NCBI RefSeq assembly: GCF_029846715.1
Contig: NZ_JARVWW010000002.1
Coordinates: 310,001 to 374,000 of the forward strand
DNA from: Bradyrhizobium nivariense
Lineage (GTDB): Bacteria; Pseudomonadota; Alphaproteobacteria; Rhizobiales; Xanthobacteraceae
Length of the DNA: 64,000 nt
Direction of reading: 5' to 3'
Shown: one piece after another, positions 26,265 through 33,779 of the stretch
Layout: each line of letters begins with the position of its first letter
Numbering within the stretch: the first letter of the stretch is position 1
Program-made: the position numbers and the translations under genes
The notes under the pieces: generated by a model
Databases searched by the model: none
What the model was told of the DNA's origin: nothing
Seen by the model: the letters and a program-made list of their open reading frames with translations, nothing else

Positions 26265-26579
26265 GTGCCTCACATGCTTGAAGCCGGCGTGCCATCCCCG
26301 GTCGTGCCCTATGGCGCAGACCAGACCCTGTTCGTGGTGATCGACCGCCTCGACAAGGCGACCGAAATCCGCATCGAGCGAAGCGATCTAGACGCCACCA
26401 TCGGCGAGCTCGTCGCCGGGTGCTTCAACGATCCCATCCAGGTCATCTCGTTCAACACGCTCGAGCACTGGATGAAAGACATCTCGACCGACGTCGCCGG
26501 TGAGATTCGGGCACGCTGCGACATCGATGGCGTGACGCTGCCCGACTATCTCAGCGACTTCGTCGAGAGCCACAGCTGA
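26265..26579 (+). CDS. conserved hypothetical protein
   Basis: 104 residues if GTG 26265 is used, or 101 from the ATG at 26274. It begins around MLEAGVPSPVVPYGADQTLF and is acidic, with VVIDRLDKATEIRIERSDLD, FNTLEHWMKDISTDVAGEI and CDIDGVTLPDYLSDFVESH. It is soluble, with no signal peptide. It resembles small uncharacterised proteins common in Bradyrhizobium. The role is unknown. Confidence 0.7.
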   Translation: MPHMLEAGVPSPVVPYGADQTLFVVIDRLDKATEIRIERSDLDATIGELVAGCFNDPIQVISFNTLEHWMKDISTDVAGEIRARCDIDGVTLPDYLSDFVESHS

Positions 26580-26642
26580 GCGCGCATTGCTTCAATTGCG
26601 CAGACAAGGAAGCGAGGCGAATGCGTTCATGGATGACGAGAA

Positions 26643-26798
26643 TCAGGCGCGCCGGTACTTGCCGGCGATGACCTCGATCTCGCGGCGGCGTTCGCCTGCG
26701 AAGGTCAGGAGCTTTTCAATCGTCAATGTATCCGTGATCCGTTTGGCGAGCCGTTCGGCGCGTGCGGCCTGATCTTCGAGATACTGGATCGTGTTCAA
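26643..26798 (-). CDS. 51-residue conserved helical protein, TTG start
   Basis: This frame starts with TTG at 26798 (no ATG or GTG is available upstream in frame), with a G-rich stretch 5-10 bases before it. The peptide NTIQYLEDQAARAERLAKRI continues to TLTIEKLLTFAGERRREIEV and ends KYRRA. It is highly charged and predicted as one or two amphipathic helices. The clean amphipathic pattern and Bradyrhizobium-like codon use argue for a real gene. It lies just after the rlpA terminator on the same strand. Confidence 0.6.
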   Translation of the reverse strand: MNTIQYLEDQAARAERLAKRITDTLTIEKLLTFAGERRREIEVIAGKYRRA

Positions 26799-26810
26799 AC
26801 GCCGCCCCCC

Positions 26811-26830
26811 AAAAACTCCGATTTGGAGTC
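26811..26830 (-). terminator. weak Rho-independent terminator after the RlpA-like gene
   Basis: Read on the minus strand: ACTCC, loop AAATC, GGAGT, then TTTTT. It lies about 85 bases past the stop of the 26915-27433 gene and just before the small TTG gene. The stem is only 5 bp, so termination may be partial. Confidence 0.45.
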
Positions 26831-26914
26831 CCGAATTGTTTGGGTATCCATCCTGCGCCAGAGGCGGCTAACAGCCGGTTAAGCACAGCGTCTCGGATCG
26901 ATGACAACCGCGCT

Positions 26915-27433
26915 TTATTGCATCACGTCGAGCCGGACATTGGTGACACCCTTGTCGACCATGCCGAGCGCCTCGGCCGCGGAGGGAGAGATGTCGACCA
27001 CGCGTCCGCGAACATAAGGCCCGCGATCGTTGACCCTGACGGTCACGAAGCGACCCGAGGAGACATCGGTGACGCGCAGCTTTGTGCCGAACGGCAGGCT
27101 CGGATGGGCCGCGGTCAATTCGTTCTTGTCGAACCTCTCGCCGCTCGCGGTCTCCGTATCCGAATAGAAGCTGGCAACGCCGTGCAAGACGCTTTGCTTT
27201 CCGTTGCCGTCGGGGACACGCGCCCGGCGGATCGGACGCGGATGCAGGGCCGCCACCCTGTGCGGGCGCTCGACGATGGCCTGCCTGCTGGTACCGGCCA
27301 GATCGGCCTTCTGACGGCCGACCGGCGATTGCGCACACGCCGCAAGCGACGCCGCACCGATGATGGCGAGCAGCAACCGGCATAAGCTTGCCAGCGAAAT
27401 CCGGGCATTTTCGGCACGTGCAAAGCGAGACAT
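26915..27433 (-). CDS. RlpA-like septal ring lipoprotein
   Basis: 172 residues from the ATG at 27433. The leader ends in a lipobox LAAC (SLASLCRLLLAIIGAASLAAC), so it should be a lipid-anchored envelope protein. A basic linker is followed by the double-psi beta-barrel: GVASFYSDTETASGERFDKN, AAHPSLPFGTKLRVTD, VRVNDRGPYVRGRVVDIS. The conserved His and Asp of lytic RlpA proteins are present. There is no SPOR domain, unlike E. coli RlpA. It is the second RlpA-type protein in the window, after 6520-6834. Confidence 0.88.
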   Translation of the reverse strand: MSRFARAENARISLASLCRLLLAIIGAASLAACAQSPVGRQKADLAGTSRQAIVERPHRVAALHPRPIRRARVPDGNGKQSVLHGVASFYSDTETASGERFDKNELTAAHPSLPFGTKLRVTDVSSGRFVTVRVNDRGPYVRGRVVDISPSAAEALGMVDKGVTNVRLDVMQ

Positions 27434-27583
27434 GATGCGCCCTCCGAACGTCCCGGAGTTTCGGTGGGCAATGAGGGCAGAACCTTGTCGGAACAAAAGC
27501 GGGCCTGAGGCCGCAGCCGTTTCGCGCCAGCTGTGATGATTCCACCACAGTGGCTTGTCCTGAATCGAGACAGACTCGTGGGA

Positions 27584-27748
27584 TCAGCCTGATACGGCGC
27601 GCCAGACGATCGGGCCCGTCTCCGGCTGAACCTCGCCAGGCTTGGTATCACCCTTCAGGAGCCGCGCGAGCTCGCGCCGATAGAGCCACTGCCAGCCTGT
27701 TTTAAGGCTGGCGAGAAAGTCGAGCTCCCGTTGTGTCAGTGTGCACAT
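27584..27748 (-). CDS. 54-residue hypothetical protein
   Basis: MCTLTQRELDFLASLKTGWQ at the start and PGEVQPETGPIVWRAVSG at the end. The ATG at 27748 is 33 bases after the DUF1501 stop on the same strand, so it may be the third gene of that operon. WQWLYRRELARLLKGD looks like a helical segment. No clear Shine-Dalgarno is seen (TTCGGG before the ATG). The function is unknown. The internal GCCAGCC/GGCTGGC hairpin is part of the coding sequence. Confidence 0.5.
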   Translation of the reverse strand: MCTLTQRELDFLASLKTGWQWLYRRELARLLKGDTKPGEVQPETGPIVWRAVSG

Positions 27749-27780
27749 CCCGAACCTGATCCGGTTGCAAAGCCGCGCCG

Positions 27781-29031
27781 TCAGCCGACGAGGCCCCCCA
27801 TCGGTCTGACATCGGCGCTGCCGGGGAAGATCGCATCGGCCAGCACCTTCTCCTCGACGCGCAGGTGATCCCTCAGCAGCCCCTTCAACACCGCGCGCAA
27901 ATCCGTGGTCGGCTTGAGATCACGATCCTCGAAGAGTTGCGCCGGCTTCAGGCCGGGCCAGTCCGCGATCACGCGGCCGCCGGCGAGCGCGCCGCCGATA
28001 AGGAAGGCGACCGTGCCGGTGCCGTGATCCGTGCCCTGCGTACCGTTGATGCGCGCGGTTCGCCCGAACTCGGTGACAACGGCGACCACCGTCTCTCGCC
28101 AGGCCTCGCCCATGTTGCTCTCGATCGCGGCGAATGCGCCATCGAGCGCACCGAGCAGATTGTAGAGCTGGCCCGAGGCCGCGCCTTCGGCGATGTGCGT
28201 ATCCCAGCCGACGAAGCCCATGGCGCCGACGCGCGGGCCGTCGGGCTTTGCGAGATAGCGCGCGGCGGTGCCGGCCGCTTCCGCGAAGTAGGCGCGCACA
28301 CGCGCGATGCCGGGCGGCATCAATGTCGGATCGTCGGACATCGGATCGCCCGCGCCCGGTGCGCCGCCGAGCGAAGCGAGCTTCATGCGGGCCTGGAGCA
28401 CGGTCGCAAGCTTCGGATCGGTGTGCTGGTAGAGATCGAGCAGGCGGTTCTGCGTGTCCTCGCTCGCCGGCAACAATTTCTGCGGCACCCATGTCATGAC
28501 AGGTGCGGAACCGCGCACCACCAGCGGCGTGACCGAGCCGATGCCGAGCGCGCGGCTGCCGCGCGGATCGACACGCCCGCCCGATTCCAGCGCGAGCAGC
28601 GCGCGGTTAAGCCATCCCGAGCCGGTCATGCCGGGCTTGACGAGCCCGCTTTCCAGCACGTCCTGGCCGTCGAAATGCGAACGCTCGCGATAGGGCGTCG
28701 CGGTGGCGTGGACGATCGCAGCCTTGCCGCTCTTGTAGAGCCGATGCAGGTTCGGCATCGCCGGATTGAGCGCGAAGAAGGCATCGAGCGGCAGCGCCGG
28801 CGGCTTGCCATCCAGCACCAGCGCGCGATCGCCGCGCAAGGAAACCCAGTCGGGATCACCGACCGGCGCGACCACACCGAGACCATCGAGCGCACCGCGC
28901 AGCACGATGACCAGCAGGCGCGGATCGCGCCCTTCGGCACGCGCGATCCTGGGCATCTGGCTCCATGCGAACAGCGCACCGGAACCAACGAGAAGCTCGC
29001 GCCGCGTGGGCAGGTGATTGACGAAGCCCAT
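27781..29031 (-). CDS. DUF1501 domain-containing secreted protein
   Basis: 416 residues from the ATG at 29031, which has a perfect AGGAGGTGA 3-11 bases upstream, inside the end of the preceding gene. The leader LPTRRELLVGSGALFAWSQM is Tat-like (TRREL). The body is a DUF1501 (sulfatase/alkaline-phosphatase-like) fold: LLVIVLRGALDGLGVVAP, HFDGQDVLESG, MGFVGWDTHIAEG and VVAVVTEFGRTARINGTQGTDHGTG with conserved metal-ligand-like Asp/His. DUF1501 genes typically sit directly after DUF1800 genes, as here. The function of the pair is unproven. Confidence 0.88.
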   Translation of the reverse strand: MGFVNHLPTRRELLVGSGALFAWSQMPRIARAEGRDPRLLVIVLRGALDGLGVVAPVGDPDWVSLRGDRALVLDGKPPALPLDAFFALNPAMPNLHRLYKSGKAAIVHATATPYRERSHFDGQDVLESGLVKPGMTGSGWLNRALLALESGGRVDPRGSRALGIGSVTPLVVRGSAPVMTWVPQKLLPASEDTQNRLLDLYQHTDPKLATVLQARMKLASLGGAPGAGDPMSDDPTLMPPGIARVRAYFAEAAGTAARYLAKPDGPRVGAMGFVGWDTHIAEGAASGQLYNLLGALDGAFAAIESNMGEAWRETVVAVVTEFGRTARINGTQGTDHGTGTVAFLIGGALAGGRVIADWPGLKPAQLFEDRDLKPTTDLRAVLKGLLRDHLRVEEKVLADAIFPGSADVRPMGGLVG

Positions 29032-29033
29032 AT

Positions 29034-30491
29034 TCACCTCCTCTGAAAGTCCGCCGACATGAACAGCAGCGCCAGCGCCTGCTGCCGGCTCTCGGCACGC
29101 CCGACCGCCTGCTTCACCTCGGGTGCGATCTCGGACGCAAAGACATCCTCGATGATGATTTGCGGATCGGCCATGCCGGTGATGCGCTCGGCAAAATTGT
29201 TGGCGATGTCGAGCCGCCGGCCGACGCCGTCGATCCAGCTCGCCTCGTCGTCCGGATAGCCTTTGGGCGCGGACGGACGCCACAGCGCCTCGCCGAGCAG
29301 CTCCAGGCCACCGGTGAAGCGGACGGGATCGACGGTCGTGATCCCAGTCGCGCGCACCATGCCAACGCCCCATTCGCTGGGACGCTTGAGTTTTGACGGC
29401 GGCCCGCGCCACGCCTCGTCCGACGACACCATCGCGATCGCGACCTGCTTGAGATCGCCCTCGGTGTCGCGAAAACTCTTCGCCATCTGCTCGATCAGCA
29501 CCGGCGGCGGCTCGTCAGCCACGAAGTGTCGCGCAAGCTTGGTCGCGACATGGGTCGCTGTCGCCGGATGCGCGGCGAGATCGCGCAGCACCGCGCGGCC
29601 CTGCTCGGCATCCTCCTGCTCGTAGCGCTTGCCGAGCACGCTCTGCCCGCCGGGCTCGTGCAGCCGCGGATTGAAGGTGAATTCGCCGCCACGCTGGGGA
29701 TCGAAGCCCGGCGGCACTAGCGTCCAGCCGGTCATGACATTGGCGAAGCTGATCACGTCGTCCTGGGCGTAGCCGGTGCGCACGCCGAGCGTATGCAGCT
29801 CCATGATCTCGCGCGCGATGTTCTCGTTGAGGCCGCGGCTGCGATTGATGCCTGCGATCGAATTCGCGCCCATCGATTCGAGATTGTCGAGATAGAACAG
29901 CATCGCCGGATGGCCTTCGACGGCCTGCAGGAGATCGACGAAGCGGCCGAGCGCGTTGGCGCGAACGGCTTCGCGCTCATAGGCGCCGGACATGCTCTGG
30001 ATCTTGTTGGCCGAGATGCAGAAATGGTTGGACCAGAACCACACCAGCCGCTCGGCGAAGCCGATGTCGGCGACGAGCGCGGCTTCCGTGCGCAGCTTGG
30101 CTTCCTGCAAATACATCGGCCGCCCGGGATCAGGAACGGCTTCGGCCGCCTGCTTGGCCGCCATCTCGGCGGCGTCCTTGTCCTGGCCCTGACCTTGCGG
30201 CTGCGTCTGGTCTTCCGACATCGCCGGCGCAGCCGCCATCTGCTGCTTCTTGGCCTGCTGCTGCGCCTGCTTGGCCCGCGCCGCGCGTCGCGCATTGGCG
30301 TCGGCAACAGTGCGGTAAGCCTTTGCGCTCGCGGGAAGGACGGCGGCGGCGGTCAGCGTGAGCGGCCGGTCGAGCTCGGCGATCAGCGCGCCGCGCGGGT
30401 CGGTGCCGACGGCGGCGATCGATCCCGGCCGCGGCCCCATGCCGAAGCGATGAAGCGAAAGCACAGAATCGGCCTTTGCAGAATTGCCCAT
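29034..30491 (-). CDS. DUF1800 domain-containing protein
   Basis: 485 residues. It begins directly with the DUF1800 start LSLHRFGMGPRPGSIAAVG. Family features are ERLVWFWSNHFCIS, NENIAREIMELHTLGVRTGY, DVISFANVMTGWTL, FNPRLHEPGGQSVLGKRY and RRLDIANNFAERITG. Residues about 65-110 are an Ala/Gln/Lys-rich, probably disordered or coiled insert (KQAQQQAKKQQ and QPQGQGQDKD). DUF1800 and DUF1501 form a conserved two-gene unit of unknown function. Upstream, at 30528-30558, are two tandem boxes resembling the one before the blaI-like gene. Confidence 0.9.
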   Translation of the reverse strand: MGNSAKADSVLSLHRFGMGPRPGSIAAVGTDPRGALIAELDRPLTLTAAAVLPASAKAYRTVADANARRAARAKQAQQQAKKQQMAAAPAMSEDQTQPQGQGQDKDAAEMAAKQAAEAVPDPGRPMYLQEAKLRTEAALVADIGFAERLVWFWSNHFCISANKIQSMSGAYEREAVRANALGRFVDLLQAVEGHPAMLFYLDNLESMGANSIAGINRSRGLNENIAREIMELHTLGVRTGYAQDDVISFANVMTGWTLVPPGFDPQRGGEFTFNPRLHEPGGQSVLGKRYEQEDAEQGRAVLRDLAAHPATATHVATKLARHFVADEPPPVLIEQMAKSFRDTEGDLKQVAIAMVSSDEAWRGPPSKLKRPSEWGVGMVRATGITTVDPVRFTGGLELLGEALWRPSAPKGYPDDEASWIDGVGRRLDIANNFAERITGMADPQIIIEDVFASEIAPEVKQAVGRAESRQQALALLFMSADFQRR

Positions 30492-30527
30492 GGCGAATGC
30501 CTACTTCTCTCGAAGCCTGCCAGCGAG

Positions 30528-30558
30528 GCTACGAACCGTAATGCTACATATCGTAACA
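30528..30558. promoter_or_regulatory. tandem BlaI-type operator candidates before the DUF1800 operon
   Basis: GCTACGAACCGTAATG (30528-30543) and GCTACATATCGTAACA (30543-30558) share the pattern GCTAC-N4-CGTAA and repeat at exactly 15 bases. A similar GCTACAGATCGTCGCA lies at 33596 before the blaI-like gene. The TAC-N5-GTA symmetry resembles BlaI/MecI half-sites (TGTAG/CTACA). They sit about 37-67 bases before the DUF1800 start. Confidence 0.5.
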
Positions 30559-30652
30559 CTTCGAGTATGACCCTGCAAGCGGAGATTGAGGCGTCGCGTC
30601 CGGATGTCGCGAGCCGCCCATCCGACGCGACGGATGGGCAGCCGCAACGATC

Positions 30653-33172
30653 CTAGAAGTTGGGCCCGAGCGCGATCTTGGTGATCGTGCCGTTCCTGAC
30701 ACCGATCCGCCATTCCGCCGAGCCGTTGGCGAACTGGGCGATGTAGATGTCGCTATCGAGCACGGTGACGCCGCGGAACGAGACCGCACGTAGCGCGCCA
30801 AGCTTCGCCAGGATCGCCTGGTCGAACGGAAGCTGCTGGCGCGTGACGTCGGCGACCTCCGACGTCATGTGCTCGTAGTCGGGCTGTCCCTTGCCGACGC
30901 CCGAGATATAGCGGCGTAGCATCTCCTCGCCATTGGCGATCGGAACGGCGCGGCGCGCGGCGCGCCCCGGCTTTGCGCCGAGGCTCAAAGCCTCGACATT
31001 GTGGAAGCGCGTCTGCCGGCCCGGCACCAGGACCTCGAGGCATCGCCCCGACTTGTCGGCGATCACCCAGGGATTGTTCACGGTGGTCGTGGCAGCCCAG
31101 CTCATGTTGGGCCTGACTACGCTCTGGGACTTGCGATTGCCGTCGGCATCGAGATTGAAGACCCGGATGTCGTCGCCCATCTCGTTGTAGACCATGATCC
31201 GGATCGGCGAGGTGCCGGCGCGGCCGCGCACATTCGCCTCCTCGGCGCAGGAGACGATGCCGCCGAGCTCGTCATTGCCGTCGGCCCGGAAGATGACATC
31301 GCCGGCCTTGCCGTCGGGCTCGAGCAGCAGGCGGAATTCCGCCGTGCCGTTCTCGAACTTGGCGCCATAGATGTCGTAGCCGCCGGGCCCGACGCCGCGG
31401 AAGAACAGCGACTCCACCGGGCCGAGCGCAACGAACGTCGCGTGCGTCTCATCGAGCTGACGGTGGATCTTGGCGGCCAGCGGCGCACTCATCCGGTCGT
31501 AGTTCGGCGTGCCGCTGCGCAGGTCCTCGATCCCGCGCAGGATCATTTCCTTGCCGCCCGCGACCGGAACCTGCTCGCGGAAACGATCCGGGACTTCCGC
31601 GACACGACGCGCGAAGTCGGCTTCGATCGCCTGCGCCAGCGCCGCATCGATCCGCGGCGCGAGACGGGCGCCGAAGACTGCGTTCTGGACCAGCACGCGC
31701 GAGACCTTGGCTTGGTCGTCGCGCAGGAAAATCAGGAGATTGTCGCCATGGATCGAGAAGACGTCGGCACCCTCAGTGAGGAGCGCCGCCCGGCCCTGCA
31801 CGGTTTCCTGCACCTGGAGCCGATCTCCGTCGCGGCGCACGGTGAGCACGCGGTTCGGCGCGACCCTGTACCAGCCGACATATTGATCGAGTGATCCGGA
31901 ATCGGTGGCCGCCGTCGGCATCTCGGCGATGCGAACCGCGCGGATGTCGCGGCCGTTCATGCGCAGCATCAGCTCGGCCGAGCGACGCTCCGCATCGAGC
32001 GGGAACGTGATCTCGCCGGACGAGGCGGGGTAGGACGCGCTGCCGTCACTGCCCACCGTCAGGCGCAATTTGCGCTGCCCGGTGAGCTGGCCGTAAAGCT
32101 CGTCACCTTCGCGGAAGATCGCGAAGACCGAGGCCGGGCCCATGGCGTAGAAATTGACGAAGGGACGGTAGTGCCGGGCCGGCACCTCGCCGAGATCAGC
32201 GACGGCGGACGCAGGGGCCGGCGTGCGATAGGCGATCATGCCGGCGGACACGATCACGACCGGAACGATCGCGGCCGCGATCCACAGCCGCTTGCGCCAA
32301 CCGACCGCGACGGGCATCGCGGCGGCCGCGATGATGCGTTCGACGCGCGCGCGCACGGTCGAGGCCCGCGCCATCGCGAGCTCGACCGGTCGCGGCTTCA
32401 CGCTGCTTGCAAAATCGAGCAGGATTTCCGCGTAGGACAGCCGGTCGTCGATGACTTCGATCGCCTGCGCGTCGCTGATGATCTCGGCGAGTTCGGCAAG
32501 ATGCGCAAGCTGCCACCACGAGAACGGGCTGAACCAGAACACCGCGCGGTTGAGCGCCGCGAGCAGCAAAACGTAGAAATCGCGATTGGCGACATGGGCG
32601 CCTTCATGCGCGAGCACCGCGAGGCGCTTCTTCGCGTCCCAGCCGGCGAATTGCGGCGGCACCAGAATGGTCGAGCCGAACGTGACGGGGCCGCCGATGT
32701 CGCGGCTGACGCGCACGTCGGCGTCGATCATCTGCGGGCCCTTCATCGGCTTGGCCGCGCGCGCCAGGCGCCAGGTCAGGCCGAGGCCGATCGCAAGCCG
32801 CAGCAGCAAGAGACCGGCGACGCCGGCATAGACCACCGTGGCCACCAGCCACCAGTCGATCGAGACGATGCTTTTCACTGGCGGAGCGACGATTGCGCCG
32901 GGCGCGATCGGCAGCGCAGGCTGCGACGTCTCCAGCATCGAGATATCGGCCGGCCACAATTCATCCGATACCGGCACCGACAAGGGCAGCCGGTCGATGG
33001 TGAGCGTCGGCCAATGCATCACGAATGGCATCGCGAGCGAGGCCAAGAGCACGACGACCCACGCCGTCATGTGAACGTGTGGATTGCGCACGCGAAACAG
33101 GTTGAGACCGAACCAGACGACGCCTCCCAGCACAAAGGAGCGCAGCGCCGCCTCAGCCAGAGTTGCGATCAT
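30653..33172 (-). CDS. M56 family (BlaR1-like) membrane metallopeptidase with duplicated C-terminal domain
   Basis: 839 residues. Membrane helices lie near residues 5-25, 38-55 and 107-130, followed by a cytoplasmic zinc protease domain with H189-E-x-x-H193 (LAHEGAHVANRD) and the downstream ELAEIISDAQAIE glutamate. A further helix follows at about 295-315. The large exported C-terminal part contains a module that occurs twice (ending ...GGKEMILRGIEDLRSGTPNY... and ...ANGEEMLRRYISGVGKGQPDY...), separated by a Cys-containing beta segment. In BlaR1 the protease cleaves the BlaI repressor after a signal. Here the sensor is not a penicillin-binding domain. The start overlaps the blaI-like stop by 4 bases. 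Confidence 0.88.
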   Translation of the reverse strand: MIATLAEAALRSFVLGGVVWFGLNLFRVRNPHVHMTAWVVVLLASLAMPFVMHWPTLTIDRLPLSVPVSDELWPADISMLETSQPALPIAPGAIVAPPVKSIVSIDWWLVATVVYAGVAGLLLLRLAIGLGLTWRLARAAKPMKGPQMIDADVRVSRDIGGPVTFGSTILVPPQFAGWDAKKRLAVLAHEGAHVANRDFYVLLLAALNRAVFWFSPFSWWQLAHLAELAEIISDAQAIEVIDDRLSYAEILLDFASSVKPRPVELAMARASTVRARVERIIAAAAMPVAVGWRKRLWIAAAIVPVVIVSAGMIAYRTPAPASAVADLGEVPARHYRPFVNFYAMGPASVFAIFREGDELYGQLTGQRKLRLTVGSDGSASYPASSGEITFPLDAERRSAELMLRMNGRDIRAVRIAEMPTAATDSGSLDQYVGWYRVAPNRVLTVRRDGDRLQVQETVQGRAALLTEGADVFSIHGDNLLIFLRDDQAKVSRVLVQNAVFGARLAPRIDAALAQAIEADFARRVAEVPDRFREQVPVAGGKEMILRGIEDLRSGTPNYDRMSAPLAAKIHRQLDETHATFVALGPVESLFFRGVGPGGYDIYGAKFENGTAEFRLLLEPDGKAGDVIFRADGNDELGGIVSCAEEANVRGRAGTSPIRIMVYNEMGDDIRVFNLDADGNRKSQSVVRPNMSWAATTTVNNPWVIADKSGRCLEVLVPGRQTRFHNVEALSLGAKPGRAARRAVPIANGEEMLRRYISGVGKGQPDYEHMTSEVADVTRQQLPFDQAILAKLGALRAVSFRGVTVLDSDIYIAQFANGSAEWRIGVRNGTITKIALGPNF

Positions 33173-33561
33173 TCTTTCTTCACTCCCCTCGCCTTCTTCG
33201 CCTTGGCCACCTGGTCGGCCAGCGTGCGCAATTGCTGCTGGTCGAGCATCGCATTGTCCACCATGCCGACGAGGACCTCCTCGATCGAGCCGTTGCAGAA
33301 CCAGTCGACGATGCGCTGCACCGCCTTGGCCGCAACCCGCGAGCGCTCTTCCACGGCGTGGTAGACGTAGGTGCGCCCGTCCACGGTGTGGTTAGCATAG
33401 CCTTTTTCTTCGAGCCGGCGCAGCACCGTGCGCACGGTGGATTCCTTCAGACGCCGCGACAGCCGCTCCCGCACGACCTCTGCCGTGACGGGACCATGGG
33501 CCCAAACCAATTGCATGACCTCGTGCTCGAGGTCGCCCAGTTCGGGCAAACGATCGTCCAT
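33169..33561 (-). CDS. BlaI/MecI/CopY family transcriptional repressor
   Basis: 130 residues from the ATG at 33561 (MDDRLPELGDLEHEVMQLVW). It is a winged helix-turn-helix: GPVTAEVVRERLSRRLKEST, VRTVLRRLEEKGYANHTVDG, YVYHAVEERSRVAAKAVQRI, then a C-terminal dimerisation helix. It is transcribed with and coupled to the M56 gene, the normal arrangement of BlaI-BlaR1 pairs, so the metallopeptidase probably inactivates it. An operator-like box lies 35-50 bases upstream. Confidence 0.92.
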   Translation of the reverse strand: MDDRLPELGDLEHEVMQLVWAHGPVTAEVVRERLSRRLKESTVRTVLRRLEEKGYANHTVDGRTYVYHAVEERSRVAAKAVQRIVDWFCNGSIEEVLVGMVDNAMLDQQQLRTLADQVAKAKKARGVKKE

Positions 33562-33595
33562 GGTGGCTACCTGACGGCTTGAGTTTTCTTGTAAC

Positions 33596-33611
33596 GCTAC
33601 AGATCGTCGCA
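33596..33611. promoter_or_regulatory. BlaI-type operator candidate before the blaI-like gene
   Basis: GCTACAGATCGTCGCA matches the box at 30543-30558 at 13 of 16 positions and stands in the same orientation and at a similar distance to its gene. A TGTA-N4-TACA inverted pair (33590-33601) overlaps it. It probably mediates autorepression. Confidence 0.5.
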
Positions 33612-33707
33612 TATACGGCCGCGCCGCGCAACGGCGTTTCCACCTGAAATGGTATCGCCGCGCTGACCTAACGGGGGCGCGTTGCGACGCGCGAGGGCGG
33701 TGCGCTC

Positions 33708-33733
33708 CCTCTCCCGCTTGCAAGCGGGAGAGG
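33708..33733. repeat. perfect 26-base CTCTCCCGC palindrome
   Basis: CCTCTCCCGCTTG followed immediately by its exact complement CAAGCGGGAGAGG. It lies between the convergent or tandem ends at 33561 and 33780. It is the same family as parts of 5101-5262 and 63447-63570. The remaining bases 33612-33779 hold no gene I can see. Confidence 0.75.
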
Positions 33734-33779
33734 TGACCGAGCCAGCCGCCAGATCGAGTCAACCAAAAGTCATCAGGCT

